Positions 36,483 through 51,173 of a stretch of DNA of 64,000 nt are shown piece after piece. Under the pieces are notes generated by a model. The model worked only from the letters and a program-made list of their open reading frames with translations. It searched no databases and was not told the origin of the DNA. Location: assembly GCF_000219605.1 (NCBI RefSeq), contig NC_015740.1, positions 4,464,001 to 4,528,000 of the forward strand, given 5' to 3'. How positions within the stretch are numbered: position 1 is the first letter of the stretch; every line of letters starts with the position of its first letter. Origin of the DNA: Stutzerimonas stutzeri. Lineage in GTDB: Bacteria > Pseudomonadota > Gammaproteobacteria > Pseudomonadales > Pseudomonadaceae. Made by a program: the position numbers and the translations under genes.

Positions 36483-37472
36483 TCAGCGCCAAAGGCCGCC
36501 GGTGCGCCAGCGTGGCGGACGTGGTGATACGGTCACCTCGGGGACGAAACGGGCCGATGGAAACGGCGGCATCGCGGGCGGCGGAGCAAGTTCCAGCAAG
36601 CGCTCAATGCGTTCAGCCGTCGCCGGATGCGTGCGCAACCAGGAGGGTTCCGGATTGCCCCATCCGGGCAGCAGCCAGGCGCGCCAGGAGCGGCTCACCC
36701 GCTCGATCTTGGCGAGCGCCGAGGCCAGCCCGTGCGGGTCGCCGGTCAATTCGGCAGCGAGCCGGTCGGCGTCGAATTCGCGCACCCTGGACAAGCCCAA
36801 CTGAGCCAGCAAGGCCAGCTGTGGCGCGACCGCCAGTAGAAGCAACGCGGGCCAATTGACTTCCGTGACTCCAAGCAATAACGCTGGCAAGCTGAGCACG
36901 ATCGCAAGCTGCCCCAACAAGGCCAGAAGATGGGTGAGCCGGCTGATCGAATCGGCCAAGCCCATGACACGCAAATCCTCGTTCGCAATATGCGCGATTT
37001 CGTGGCCGAGCACGCCGGTCAACTCGCGGGGCGTGAGGCTACGCAGTAGGCCGTCGGTCAGCGCGATGGCCGCGTGATGCTTCGAACCGGTGGCGAAGGC
37101 GTTGACGACCCCGCTGGGCACGTAGTGCGGTACCGGCACGGCAGGCAGCCCGGCCCGCGCCGCCAGTTCGCGCAACACAGCCCAAAGATCGGGCGCTTCA
37201 TCCGGGTGCAGGGGGCGTGCGCCATACAGCCGCAAGGTCAGCCCGGAGGCGGCCGCCGGTTCGAGCAGCAGGGTGAACCCCGCGGCCGCAAGCGCCAGCC
37301 AAAGCCCGCCGTCACCCAACAGCAGGCTGCCAGCGACGGCGGCAATCCCGAGCAGGGTCAGCACCAACAGCGCGGTTTGCAGGCGATTGAGCCAGCGATG
37401 CCGCGCGCCGACATTCTGCGCGTGGCGCAGATCACGACTGATCATCTGAGCTTTCCCCGGCTGTCCGGTCAT
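36483..37472 (-). CDS. M48 (HtpX-like) membrane metalloprotease (cargo)
   Basis: 329 residues (320 from a second ATG at 37445). Membrane helices near 30-50 and 55-72, the zinc motif H157-E-I-A-H161 (GHEIAHIANEDLRVMG), then two more helices and the third ligand region LSRVREFDADRLAAELTG. HtpX-type proteases clear damaged membrane proteins. Overlaps the end of psiE, so translationally coupled. Reads open and keeps all catalytic residues. Confidence 0.9.
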   Translation of the reverse strand: MTGQPGKAQMISRDLRHAQNVGARHRWLNRLQTALLVLTLLGIAAVAGSLLLGDGGLWLALAAAGFTLLLEPAAASGLTLRLYGARPLHPDEAPDLWAVLRELAARAGLPAVPVPHYVPSGVVNAFATGSKHHAAIALTDGLLRSLTPRELTGVLGHEIAHIANEDLRVMGLADSISRLTHLLALLGQLAIVLSLPALLLGVTEVNWPALLLLAVAPQLALLAQLGLSRVREFDADRLAAELTGDPHGLASALAKIERVSRSWRAWLLPGWGNPEPSWLRTHPATAERIERLLELAPPPAMPPFPSARFVPEVTVSPRPPRWRTGGLWR

Positions 37473-37920
37473 CGCGCTCGCGCAGCAGCCAGTAAGTCGC
37501 CCCGAGGGCCAGTGTCGCGCCTGCGAGCGCCGCGACCTTGGCGGGGCCGGTCTCCGGGTCGAGGATCACGAATTTACGCGCCAGGGCGATCAGCCCGATC
37601 AGGATCACCGTCTTGACCTGGATGATGCTGTCGCGCCGCAAGGCCACCCGCACGATGGAATGCTTGAACTCCATGGCGATGAGCAGCGTCATGATCATGC
37701 CGAACACGGTCTGGAAGACCTTGTGATCGAGCGGATTGAACGCATCAATGATCAGCAGGCTGAAGACGATCGAGATCAGCTGCAGCAGCGAGACCACGAT
37801 GATCACGGCAATGATTGCGGACAGCGCGAGCGCGATCACCTGTTCGAAGCGCTCGTAGAACGTCATCACTGCCCATTGGGCGCGAAATGTTTTGATCGGG
37901 TCTGCTTGCTTTTCCTTCAT
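37432..37920 (-). CDS. psiE: PsiE family membrane protein (cargo)
   Basis: 162 residues from the ATG at 37920, which has GAGGAG upstream; the frame begins five codons earlier. Four hydrophobic helices with VFGMIMTLLIAMEFKHSI and LRRDSIIQVKTVILIGLIALARKFVILD, the phosphate-starvation-inducible PsiE pattern. A psiE homologue is a standard member of heat-resistance islands; its role there is unknown. Confidence 0.9.
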   Translation of the reverse strand: MKEKQADPIKTFRAQWAVMTFYERFEQVIALALSAIIAVIIVVSLLQLISIVFSLLIIDAFNPLDHKVFQTVFGMIMTLLIAMEFKHSIVRVALRRDSIIQVKTVILIGLIALARKFVILDPETGPAKVAALAGATLALGATYWLLRERDDRTAGESSDDQS

Positions 37921-37931
37921 CGCCACTCCTC

Positions 37932-38961
37932 TCAATTCTGAAATACTTGTGCACCCACAACTTGGTTGCGCCCTTGTCTTTTTGCCTGGTAGAGCGCGCT
38001 GTCCGCCTGCTGCATCACCTGCTCGACAGAGTGCAAACGGGGGTCAAGAAGAGCCACCCCCATGCTGGCGCTATAGCTGATCGACACCTCTCCACACACC
38101 ACCGCTGTCGCCGCAGTGTCCTGACGAAATCGCTCCGCCCATACTTGGGCGTCTTCTATCGATGCCGCTTCCAACAACACAGCGAATTCCTCCCCCCAAT
38201 CCGGGCAGCCATGTCGGTTGCGCGAACATGTTCCCTCAACCGTGAAGCAAAGTGCTTGAGCACCTCATCGCTGCATCCGTGTCCATAGGTGTCATTGATG
38301 CGCTTGAAGTGATCGATGTCGCAGAGCACAAGTGCTGCTTGTATCTCGGGGCTGCGTTTGAGGCGCTCCCATTCCAGCTGTAATCGTTCGTTAAAAGCCC
38401 GCCGGTTCGACAAGCCGGTCAAGGGGTCGGTGATCGCCATACGCAGCAACTGCTGCTCCATTTCCTTGCGAGAAGAGAGATATCGAGCAGAGTGCCGACT
38501 ATCAGTTGCCTGCCCGCGTCACCCAGCCAACGGCCGCGATCCAGCACCCAAATCCAAACGCCAGATCGATGACGAACGCGGTACTCGCACTCCAATCGCT
38601 CCGACGGGTTTTCTTGGTAAGCGCGCGCCTTTGCCAGAACGACCGGCAAATCCTCCGGGTGAATACGCGCTTGCCATGCGGCATGGGTGGCGCCAACCTC
38701 CTCGTCGGAGGTCAAGCCGAACATCGCCAGACTGCGGGCAGAAAGCCTGAAGCTGTCGGTAGCGATATCCCACTCCCAGAATCCCAGCCCTGCGCCCTCC
38801 AGGGCGATGGCGATCCGTTCCTTGTCATCGATTTGCGCTTGTTGGCGATGCTTCAGCTCGTCACGCCTCTGGCGATTGGTACGAACAAAACGCCATAGTG
38901 CAACCGCCATGCCAATATTGGCAAGTAGCGACACCATCAGCCAAATGGTCGGCCCGTTCAT
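37932..38961 (-). pseudogene. PAS-GGDEF diguanylate cyclase, two frameshifts (cargo)
   Basis: Three overlapping frames together give one 340-residue protein: N-terminal helix (IWLMVSLLANIGMAVALW), PAS domain (GLGFWEWDIATDSFRLS), GGDEF domain (ITDPLTGLSNRRAFNERL; DIDHFKRINDTYGHGCSDEVL). A CT dinucleotide is duplicated near 38471-38480, breaking PAS from GGDEF, and one base is missing at 38188-38197, exactly in the GGEEF active-site motif (ARIGG then EEFAVLLEAAS in the next frame). No active cyclase can be made as it stands. Start overlaps the kefB stop. Confidence 0.85.
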
Positions 38962-40576
38962 GGTCTATCCCCACCTGACTCACTGAGTGTCTGCCGTAAT
39001 TCCTCGATCCGGTGGTCGACTTGGTCGGCGTTGATGCCCAACATCAACAGTACCTGCTCGGCCAGTCCCAGTCCCGCAGCCAGGTACAACGGGTACAGTC
39101 TGACATTGGGCAGATTACGCAAAAGCTGGGCATCCGTTACGCGCTCAGTGGCCACCACCACGGACAAGCTCAGGCGGCGGCCAGGGTGTCGAGCCGACTG
39201 GCATCGCCATACGACACCGGCGCCCCCATAGCACGCCCCGCTTCGACCCGTTGGCGGTCCGATTCCAGCAGCAAATGCGGTATGCCTGCCAGGCGCAGCG
39301 TTCGGCTCAGCAGCAGCCCGACGTCATCCGCCCCACAGATGATCACATGGTCGCGCAACGACCGCGCCCGCTCGGCGACTTCGCCTTCTTCGGCCTGCGG
39401 TGGCTGACCGAGTGCGCCCGAGCGGCTGAAAGCCCGCGCCCATCGGTCATGGTGTCGGATCAGGAGCGGTGCCAACCCCATGCTCAACACCAGCGCCACC
39501 AGCATCGGTTGCACCATGGTGGCGGCGATCAGGTGCTGCTGCATGACCATGCCCAGGAGCAGCAGCGCAAACTCGCCGCCATGACCCAGCACGATGCCTG
39601 CGCGCCAGGCGTCGAGCGCCGACAGGCGGGTTGCGCGCAGCGCCAGAAAGTTCAGCCCCATCTTGAGAGGCACCAAGGCCAACAGCCAACCCAGTACCGC
39701 CAGCGGTGCGGCCACGATCTGCGCGGTGTCCAGCTGCAGGCCAATGGTCACGAAGAACAGGCCCGACAGCACATCACGAAAGGGCTTGAGGTGGTTTTCC
39801 ATGTGGTACCGGAAATCGCTCTCCCCCAGCACCATGCCGGCAAGAAAGGCACCGAGCGCAGCCGACACACCCAGTGCATGGGCCGCTGCCGCAGCCGCCA
39901 CCACCAGACTCAGCGAGACCAGCACGAAGGACTCTTCGTGCCCCTGCCGCGCCACCCAGCCCAGCAAACCATGCAACAGGCGGCGCGACGCAACCGCCGA
40001 GACGGCAAACAGCAACAGCACGCCCGCCACCTCCCCAAGCACACGGCCAAGCCCGGGAGCATCGCCGCGCGCCCAGATCGCCAGCAGCGCCAGCAAGGGC
40101 ACACTGGCCAGATCCTGGAACACCAGCACGGCAATGGCGCCGCGGCCGTGGCGTGTGGTCAACTCGCCCTGATCGGCCAGCTGCCGGCTGACCAGCGCTG
40201 TCGACGACATGGCCGCCGCCGCGCCCAGCAGTGCGGCGCTGTCGAGCGGCAGCCCCAGCCACAGCAAAGCCAACGCCACCGGTGCGGCGACCATCGCCAG
40301 CTGCAGTGTCCCGGCCACCAGCACGGTCTTGCGGGTGAGCCAGAAATGGCCGAGCGAGAACTCCAGCCCGACCATGAACAGCAGCAGCGCCACCCCCAGC
40401 TCGGACAGGAAATTCAGCGCCGGTCCCGGCATGATCCAGGCCGTGACCGGAGGGCCCAGCAAGACACCGACCAGCAGATAACCCAGCAAGGTCGGGATAT
40501 TCAGCCTGGCCGTCAACGCAGCCGCCAGACTGCAGGCGACCAGCAGAATCAGCGTCGTACCGAGCAAGTCCTGCAT
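38958..40576 (-). pseudogene. kefB: KefB-type cation/proton antiporter, frameshifted in the RCK domain (cargo)
   Basis: The main frame gives 468 residues: 12-13 membrane helices of the CPA2 family (MQDLLGTTLILLVACSL ... GVSAALGAFLAGMVLGESDF) and the first half of an RCK (TrkA-N) domain (HVIICGADDVGLLLSRTL). At about 39170 a missing base ends it at DTLAAA; the other frame continues LSVVVATERVTDAQLLR to AEQVLLMLGI and stops at 38958. The restored RCK domain is also shorter than usual. The transport core is intact, so a truncated, possibly unregulated antiporter could still be made. Confidence 0.85.
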
Positions 40577-40582
40577 CGGCCC

Positions 40583-41022
40583 TCAACTCACCACAGCCGA
40601 GGATGCCCAGCGCACGATGTCCTTTGCCCCCATGGCGCCGGCCTGACGCGCGATCTCCCGCCCGCCCCGGAACAGCGCCAGGGTCGGAATGCTGCGGATG
40701 CCGAAGCGGGTGGCCAATTGAGGCTCTGCCTCGGTGTCGACCTTGGCCAGCCGTACCTTGGGTTCCAGCAGGCGCGCGTCCTGCTGGAACTGCGGCGCCA
40801 TCATCTTGCAGGGGCCGCACCAGGGGGCCCAGAAATCGACCAGCAGAGGAATGTCGCTGCGCTCCACGTGGCGCGTGAATGTCGCCGTGGTCAGCTCGAT
40901 GGGCGCGCCCGTGAACAAAGGTTGCTGGCAACGGCCGCAGTTCGGTTGGTCGGCGAGTTTGGCCGCCGGTACGCGGTTGACGGATTGGCAATGCGGGCAA
41001 ACATGTGCAGGCTGTCGCTCAT
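40583..41022 (-). pseudogene. Thioredoxin 2-like protein, frameshifted in its N-terminal zinc ribbon (cargo)
   Basis: The thioredoxin domain is complete (VDFWAPWCGPCKMMAPQF, FGIRSIPTLALFRGG). The TrxC-type N-terminal zinc ribbon is also visible (CPHCQSVNRVPAAKL then CGRC) but one base is lost at about 41001-41003, so translation from the natural ATG at 41022 (overlapping the ftsH stop) runs out of frame. An internal TTG at 40918 could start the 111-residue thioredoxin domain. A ribonuclease-like alternative is not needed: the CGPC active site is unambiguous. Confidence 0.83.
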
Positions 41023-42899
41023 GTCGAGACTCCGGGATGGGTTGTAGATGCGGGGGGGGCCGGCTCGGCCGCCGTAGCCGAGGTGGCGCGCTGGAGCCCC
41101 TCGGTCAGGCGACGGATATCGGCTTCATCCAGCGTTTCCCGCGCCAGGAGCTCGCGAGCACAGCGCTCCAGCACCGCACGATTGGCATCGAGAATCCCGT
41201 AGGCGCACTCGAACACGCCCATCACGATGTCGCGGATGGCCTGATCGATGCGCGCCTGGGTCGATTCGGCCACCCGGCAGCCACCGCTGGCCAACTCGGG
41301 CGTGTCGAGGAAGCGCGGTCGCTGCGCTTCGAAGGCGATGTAACCCAAGCCTTCGTCCATGCCGAAGCGAGTGATCATGTCGCGGGCGATGTCGGTGGCC
41401 CGCGACAGGTCGTCGGCCGCCCCCGTGGAGAGTTCGCCAAACACCAGCTTCTCGGCCGCGCGTCCGCCCAGAAGCACGGCGATCTTGTGTTCCAGATCCC
41501 TGCGCGTCATCAGGAAACGATCTTCGGTCGGACGCTGCAGGGTGTAACCCAAGGCGCCGATGCCACGCGGGATGATGGAAATCTTGTGCACCGGGTCAGT
41601 GCCCGGCAGCGCCAGCGCCACCAGCGCATGGCCCATCTCGTGATAGGCCACGGTCTCGCGCTCTTTGGGGTTGAGCACGCGGTTTTTCTTTTCCAGGCCG
41701 GCCACGATGCGCTCGATGGCGGCAGTGAAGTCCTGCAGCTCCACGGCCTGCGCGCGGCGGCGGGTTGCGGCCAGCGCCGCCTCGTTGACCAGATTGGCCA
41801 GATCCGCGCCCGAGAAGCCGGTGGTCAGCGCGGCCACCTGTTCGAGGTCGACCTCGGGTGCCAGCGTGACTTTCTTGACATGCACCTTCAGGATGTCGAG
41901 CCGGCCCTTCTTGTCGGGTCGGTCCACCAGCACCTGGCGATCGAAGCGGCCGGCGCGCAAGAGCGCCTGATCGAGGATTTCAGGGCGGTTGGTCGCGGCC
42001 AGAATGATGAGCCCCACGGAGGCATCGAAGCCGTCCAACTCGGTCAGCAACTGGTTGAGCGTCTGCTCGCGCTCGTCATGGCTGCCGATGGGGCCTCCGA
42101 CACCCCGCGCCCGGCCCAGCGCATCCAGTTCGTCGATGAAGATGATCGCCGGCGCCTGGCCGCGTGCCTGCTCGAACAGGTCGCGCACGCGCGCCGCGCC
42201 CACCCCGACGAACATCTCGACAAATTCCGAACCCGAAATGGAGAAAAACGGTACGCCCGCTTCACCCGCCACAGCCTTGGCCAACAAGGTCTTGCCGGTG
42301 CCGGGCGGACCGACCAGCAGCACGCCCTTCGGAATGCGCGCCCCAAGACGACCATAGTCCTGCGGGTTCTTCAGGAAATCGACGATTTCGACCAGCTCCG
42401 CCTTGGCCTCATCGACGCCGGCCACATCGGCAAAGGTCACACCGGTGTTTTTCTCCATGAACACCTTGGCGCGGCTCTTGCCGATGCTGAGGAACCCGCC
42501 CATGCCCTGCTTCTCGGCGAAGCGGCGGAACAGGAAGAACCAGACGCCGAAGAAAGCCACCGCCGGCAGGATCCACGACAACACATCGCGCAGCCAGGTG
42601 CTCTCCACCACGCGGGCATAGGGCACGTCGTACTTCGACAGGCGATCGGCAAGATCGGGTTCGACCCGGGTCGCCACGATCGTCGTTTTGCCCCGGCTGT
42701 CCGGCGACTTCAGACGCCCGGTCACGCTGCGATCCGACACCAGCACTTCCGCCACTCGACCCTCGGCCAGCGCCTTCTCGAACTCGCTGTAGGGCACGGG
42801 CTCGACGGTCTTTGCCGTTTGCCAGTAGTTCTGCAGCGTCAGCAGCAGCAATACGGCGACGATCCAGTAGCCGGTGTTCCATTGATTCTTCTTTTCCAT
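41019..42899 (-). CDS. ftsH: FtsH-type AAA+ membrane zinc protease (cargo copy)
   Basis: 626 residues: helix at 10-25, periplasmic part, helix at 107-125, AAA+ domain (Walker A GPPGTGKT 197-204, Walker [33 protein letters not shown]) and M41 protease with HEMGH at 420-424. Complete and free of disruptions. This is the accessory FtsH of the stress-tolerance island, distinct from the housekeeping gene, which is not in the window. It degrades damaged membrane and cytosolic proteins. Confidence 0.95.
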   Translation of the reverse strand: MEKKNQWNTGYWIVAVLLLLTLQNYWQTAKTVEPVPYSEFEKALAEGRVAEVLVSDRSVTGRLKSPDSRGKTTIVATRVEPDLADRLSKYDVPYARVVESTWLRDVLSWILPAVAFFGVWFFLFRRFAEKQGMGGFLSIGKSRAKVFMEKNTGVTFADVAGVDEAKAELVEIVDFLKNPQDYGRLGARIPKGVLLVGPPGTGKTLLAKAVAGEAGVPFFSISGSEFVEMFVGVGAARVRDLFEQARGQAPAIIFIDELDALGRARGVGGPIGSHDEREQTLNQLLTELDGFDASVGLIILAATNRPEILDQALLRAGRFDRQVLVDRPDKKGRLDILKVHVKKVTLAPEVDLEQVAALTTGFSGADLANLVNEAALAATRRRAQAVELQDFTAAIERIVAGLEKKNRVLNPKERETVAYHEMGHALVALALPGTDPVHKISIIPRGIGALGYTLQRPTEDRFLMTRRDLEHKIAVLLGGRAAEKLVFGELSTGAADDLSRATDIARDMITRFGMDEGLGYIAFEAQRPRFLDTPELASGGCRVAESTQARIDQAIRDIVMGVFECAYGILDANRAVLERCARELLARETLDEADIRRLTEGLQRATSATAAEPAPPASTTHPGVST

Positions 42900-42926
42900 G
42901 ACGCGTTGCTCCTCGACAAACTGTCG

Positions 42927-44374
42927 TTAGAGAATGGGTGTGAACAGGCGTGCCAAGCCATCGCGCAATCGCACCGCCAGCGGGCGCTCCCGCAGCATCC
43001 TGGGCAACACCGGTACCGATGCATTGCGGACCCCGTCGAACAGCGCCTCCAGCTGCGTGCACAGTGCAGTGTCATAGACTTCAACGTTGAACTCGAAGTT
43101 GAGCCGTAGGCTGCGCGCGTCCCAGTTGGCTGACCCCAGGCAGCACCAGAGACCATCGACCAGCATCAATTTGGTGTGATCGAAAGGCCCGGGGCGCTCA
43201 AAAATGCGGGCACCATGTTCCATCACCTGCCAGTAATGGGCGCGCGCGGCCCACTGCACGCCCGGGTGATCACCATTGGCAGGCGTCAGCACCTCGATGC
43301 GTACCCCCCGCAAAGCGGCTGTGTTCAAGGCGGCGATGATTGGCTGATCGGGCACGAAGTAAGGCGTCCAGATGCGCACCGAATGTCGCGCCGCGCTCAG
43401 CGCGCCCGTGAAGATCCACCGCATGCGGTCCAGGGTTTCATCGGGACCGGCCTCGATGCCTCGCGCCAGACTGCCTCCAGCCTCCTCGACTGACATGGGC
43501 TCATTGGCCCAGAAACGCTCATCGAGCTGCTCGCCCGTGGTGTCGCACCAATCCTAGGTGAAACAGTGCATGAGCTGCACCACTACCGGCCCTCGCAGCC
43601 GAAAATGCAGATCACGAAAAGCCTGCGCGGGTGCATCGGGCTGCCAATAGGGACAGGCGATGTTCATGCCGCCGGTGAAGCCCAACGCGCCGTCGATCAC
43701 CAGCAGCTTGCGGTGGTTGCGCAGGTGCACTGCATGCAGACGGGCAGGGATCAGCGTCGGGTTGAAAGCGGCAACCGTCACGCCGCAACGCTGCAATCGC
43801 TTGTAGGCGCTGTGACGCGCCCATCGGGCGTAGACATCGTCGATCAACACCCGTACCTGTACGCCACGCGCACGCGCCCGGTTCAGGGCATCGACGAACT
43901 GCTCGCCGATACCCACGCCGTCAAAGATGTAGGAGGCCAGCAAGATGCTGTGTCGGGCCGACTCGATGGCGGCGAGCATGGTCGGGTAGGCCTGTTCGCC
44001 ACCCACCAACGGATCGATACGGTTGCCACGCGTCAGCGGCTGGCCAGTGGTGCGGCCGACCAATGCAGCCAGACCGGCAAGCGCCGCCGGCTGCGCGTCG
44101 TCTCCCTGCGCCGGGCCGGTCGCCCGGGTTGGATGGCTGGCGCTCGGGTAAAGCCGTCGTGCCCGTCGCTGGTAGCGGTTGATGCCGAACAGCAGGTACA
44201 ACAGCGATCCGAGCAGCGGCAGCATCCCGATCAGCAGCACCCAGAGCGTGGCCGACCGCGGATCACGCTTGTAGACGACCGCGTGACCCGCGGCCACGAC
44301 CGCCACCGCGATCGAGGCCAGGGAGGCTGCCCATGCCAGGCCGATGGGATCGGACACGGCAGCCTCTCCCAACA

Positions 44375-44375
<1 letters not shown>
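42927..44375 (-). pseudogene. cls: Cardiolipin synthase/phospholipase D-like protein with internal TAG (cargo)
   Basis: One 482-codon frame interrupted by an amber codon at 43554-43556. The first half has two membrane helices and HKD motif 1 (HLRNHRKLLVIDGALGFTGGMN); the second half, in the same frame, has HKD motif 2 (FDHTKLMLVDGLWCCLGSANWD). Between them the reading is MHCFT-stop-DWCDTTGEQLDERFW. A single GAG to TAG change would explain it. Both HKD motifs are needed in one chain, so function is probably lost unless the stop is suppressed. The start overlaps the clpK stop (TAATG). Confidence 0.88.
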
Positions 44376-47224
<2,849 letters not shown>

Positions 47225-47319
47225 GCTGATGCTCCTGAGAAGGTTGAGGCACGAGGCATCGCGAGCCGCGACACCTCGTCTCGTGCCGGGTTTTTCTTGT
47301 GACGAACGAGCCGGCGACG

Positions 47320-47889
47320 TCAGCCGTTGATCGGGATCGAGCGTCCCTGCTTCGGCGCGCTGACCTCGCGCTTGTCGATCGTGACCGTGAGCACCCCGTT
47401 CTTGAACGATGCCTTGATCGAATCCTGGTTGGCGTCGTCAGGCAGGTTCAAGGCACGCTGAAAGCTGCCGTAGGAGCGCTCCACACGGTGGAAGCCACCT
47501 TCCTTCTTCTCCTGTTCCTGGCGCTTCTCGCCACGCACCATCAGCACGTCGTTGTCGAGGGTGATCTGGATGTCCTTCTCCTCGACACCGGGCACTTCCA
47601 GGGCAATCTTGTACTGCTTGTCGGTTTCCTGGATGTCCAGGGCCGGCTTCAGCATGCCCGACCAATCGGATGGCAGCCGCGGCATGGCCAGCGCCGGAAA
47701 GCCGAAGCCCCGGAACGCATCATCGAACAGCCGGTCGATCTCGCGATGCAGTTGCAGGATCGGGCTGACTGGCCCGCTCGCCGCCGGTAGGTCATTGCGT
47801 TGCACTGGCAGTGAAGAGACGGTTTGCTGCTCCTCCTGCTCTTTTTTGAACCAGTTCCAGGGAGCCAACTTCTTGAAATCAATATCCAT
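47320..47889 (-). CDS. hsp20: Small heat shock protein, Hsp20 family (cargo)
   Basis: 189 residues from the ATG at 47889, with GGAGGT six bases upstream; the open frame begins 12 codons earlier. Alpha-crystallin domain from about 75 to 170 (KPALDIQETDKQYKIALEVPGVEEKDI ... FKNGVLTVTIDK), flanked by a 70-residue N-terminal arm and the C-terminal IPI motif (RSIPING). It holds unfolded proteins for the disaggregase encoded next. Intact. Confidence 0.95.
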   Translation of the reverse strand: MDIDFKKLAPWNWFKKEQEEQQTVSSLPVQRNDLPAASGPVSPILQLHREIDRLFDDAFRGFGFPALAMPRLPSDWSGMLKPALDIQETDKQYKIALEVPGVEEKDIQITLDNDVLMVRGEKRQEQEKKEGGFHRVERSYGSFQRALNLPDDANQDSIKASFKNGVLTVTIDKREVSAPKQGRSIPING

Positions 47890-47925
47890 GTCACACCTCC
47901 AGAAAAAAGAAAAATGAAGAATCAC

Positions 47926-48203
47926 TCAATCCTTTCGCCTGCTGCGACGGACAGCGCGCCCAGGCGATACGGGATGTTCCGATGACTGCTGCTCATCTCT
48001 GCGCACCACCTCCTTCTTTTCCCCGGCTTGGGTCTGATCATTGATCCACTGATCGATTTCGCTTTGACGAAACCGCCACGTCCCGCCCGCCTTGAAAGCC
48101 GGAATTTCCCCGTGCGCGCGAGCCGATAAAGCGTCCGCTTGCCGACTTTCAAGTACGCTGCCAATTCATCGAGCGTGAAAATCACCTGCAGGTGCGCTTT
48201 CAT
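47926..48203 (-). pseudogene. Excisionase-like HTH DNA-binding protein, frameshifted (cargo)
   Basis: From the ATG at 48203 (GGAGAGGG upstream) the product starts MKAHLQVIFTLDELAAYLKVGKRTLYRLAR, a HTH_17 helix-turn-helix. One base is missing at 48111-48116; the next frame restores GEIPAFKAGGTWRFRQSEIDQW and a basic tail to a TGA at 47926, giving 92 residues. The corresponding first gene of the island in other hosts is a small DNA-binding protein gene. If real, the frameshift removes the second half of the winged HTH. Confidence 0.83.
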
Positions 48204-48259
48204 TTCACCCTCTCCAACCGCGCCGCTTTGCGGTTCCGGCCAAGGAAATTCTTGCAAGA

Positions 48260-48288
48260 CATTGCGCCTTTCAGGAAAAACTCAAGGG
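48260..48288 (-). promoter_or_regulatory. Candidate heat-shock (sigma-32) promoter of the cargo operon
   Basis: On the minus strand CCCTTGAG, 14 bases, then CGCAATGT, about 57 bases before the HTH gene start. The -35 part matches the sigma-32 consensus at seven of eight positions; the -10 part is weak. Confidence 0.35.
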
Positions 48289-48416
48289 TCAATGCACAGC
48301 GTTCTGCCGCCCCATTGATGCAGGTCAAATGCTCAGGCAAGGCGCAGCGGGGCGGCCCGATCCGGCCATGGACAGAGCCTAGCTTGGCTAGCCTGCGTGT
48401 GCCACAGGCGCCTCGA

Positions 48417-48683
48417 TCAAACACCGATCCTCACGTTATAGCCGAGTGCCCGCAGCCCCTTGCTCGTCTGCATGTTCCTTGGCGGAAACTCGTCTGGGCG
48501 CGCCCAGCCGACGATTTCCCCGAGGCTGCTCAGGCCAATGTGCGGAATTGCCCAGTCGTCGCTGCGGATCGCGTTCCAGAGTCGGGCCGAAACACTTCCG
48601 TTGCCCCAGACAACGTAGTTCAACAGTATCCGTCCGGCCAACACACCTTCCCGACACCGCCGCCGAAGGCCATGGCCCATCAA
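48417..48683 (-). pseudogene. Orphan C-terminal gene fragment
   Basis: An 88-codon frame whose last 60 residues (SARLWNAIRSDDWAI ... NMQTSKGLRALGYNVRIGV) look like real protein, while the first 25 do not. The pattern is loosely like the helix-hairpin-helix C-terminal domain of RNA polymerase alpha. It abuts the IS66 remnant and is probably a gene truncated by IS activity. Identity is not established. Confidence 0.3.
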
Positions 48684-48694
48684 GCGGATTTTCC

Positions 48695-49097
48695 ATGCCC
48701 CCTCAGCGCCGTACCTACAGCAAATCTTTCAAGGCCCAGGTCATTCAGGAGTGTTCTGAACCCGGTGCCTCCATCGCAAACATCGCCTTGGGCTACAGCC
48801 TCAATGCCAACCTCGTCCACAAATGGATTCGGCTGCATACCCAGAAAACCACGGCTATCCAGCCAGCGTTCATCCCGTTGCCTTCTCAAATGCTCGGCGC
48901 GGGATCGCATGCTCAAGTGCGCTGCTGCGATCATGAGTTTGATCCAGTCGGCCCGTAATAATGGGCACGATCCGTATGCCTATCTCAAGGATGTGCTGAC
49001 ACGGTTGCCGACGCAGCGGGCGAGTGAGATTGCAGAGCTGCTGCCGCATAGGTGGCATCCGGCATAGTCGCGCAAGACGGTTTGCCCGCATGCTTAC
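48695..49097 (+). mobile_element. IS66-family remnant, internally deleted
   Basis: The N-terminus of the IS66 TnpA (OrfA) protein (MPPQRRTYSKSFKAQVIQE, with INANLVHKWI-like helix) runs from 48695 to about 48900. It is then joined directly to the last 50 residues of the IS66 transposase TnpC (NNGHDPYAYLKDVLTRLPTQ ... ELLPHRWHPA) ending at 49067. The right terminus is GCATGCTTAC ending at 49097, the inverse of an IS66 GTAAGC end. Most of tnpA, all of tnpB and most of tnpC are gone. No left inverted repeat was found. Confidence 0.8.
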
Positions 49098-49327
49098 GTT
49101 CAACAGCTCAAGCACCGTCCGCCCTTCGCGGGATCGTTGCCGCCAGAGCCACACGCCGAACTTTTCCACCTTGTCGTCGCCGGCCTGCGGTCAGTCAGGC
49201 AAGCCCAGGTGCTCGTTTTCCTGCTTGATCGCGTGGTCTCGGATCGCGTGCACCCGGGAAACGGCATCCACGAACTGCCACCATCTCTTAGCTTGGCGGG
49301 GTCAAGCCAGCCGGGATGCCCGGACGG

Positions 49328-51165
<1,838 letters not shown>

Positions 51166-51173
<8 letters not shown>

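Noticed and set aside
48695..49097. Intact IS66 element
   Set aside because: Only the start of TnpA and the end of TnpC remain and no left inverted repeat was found.
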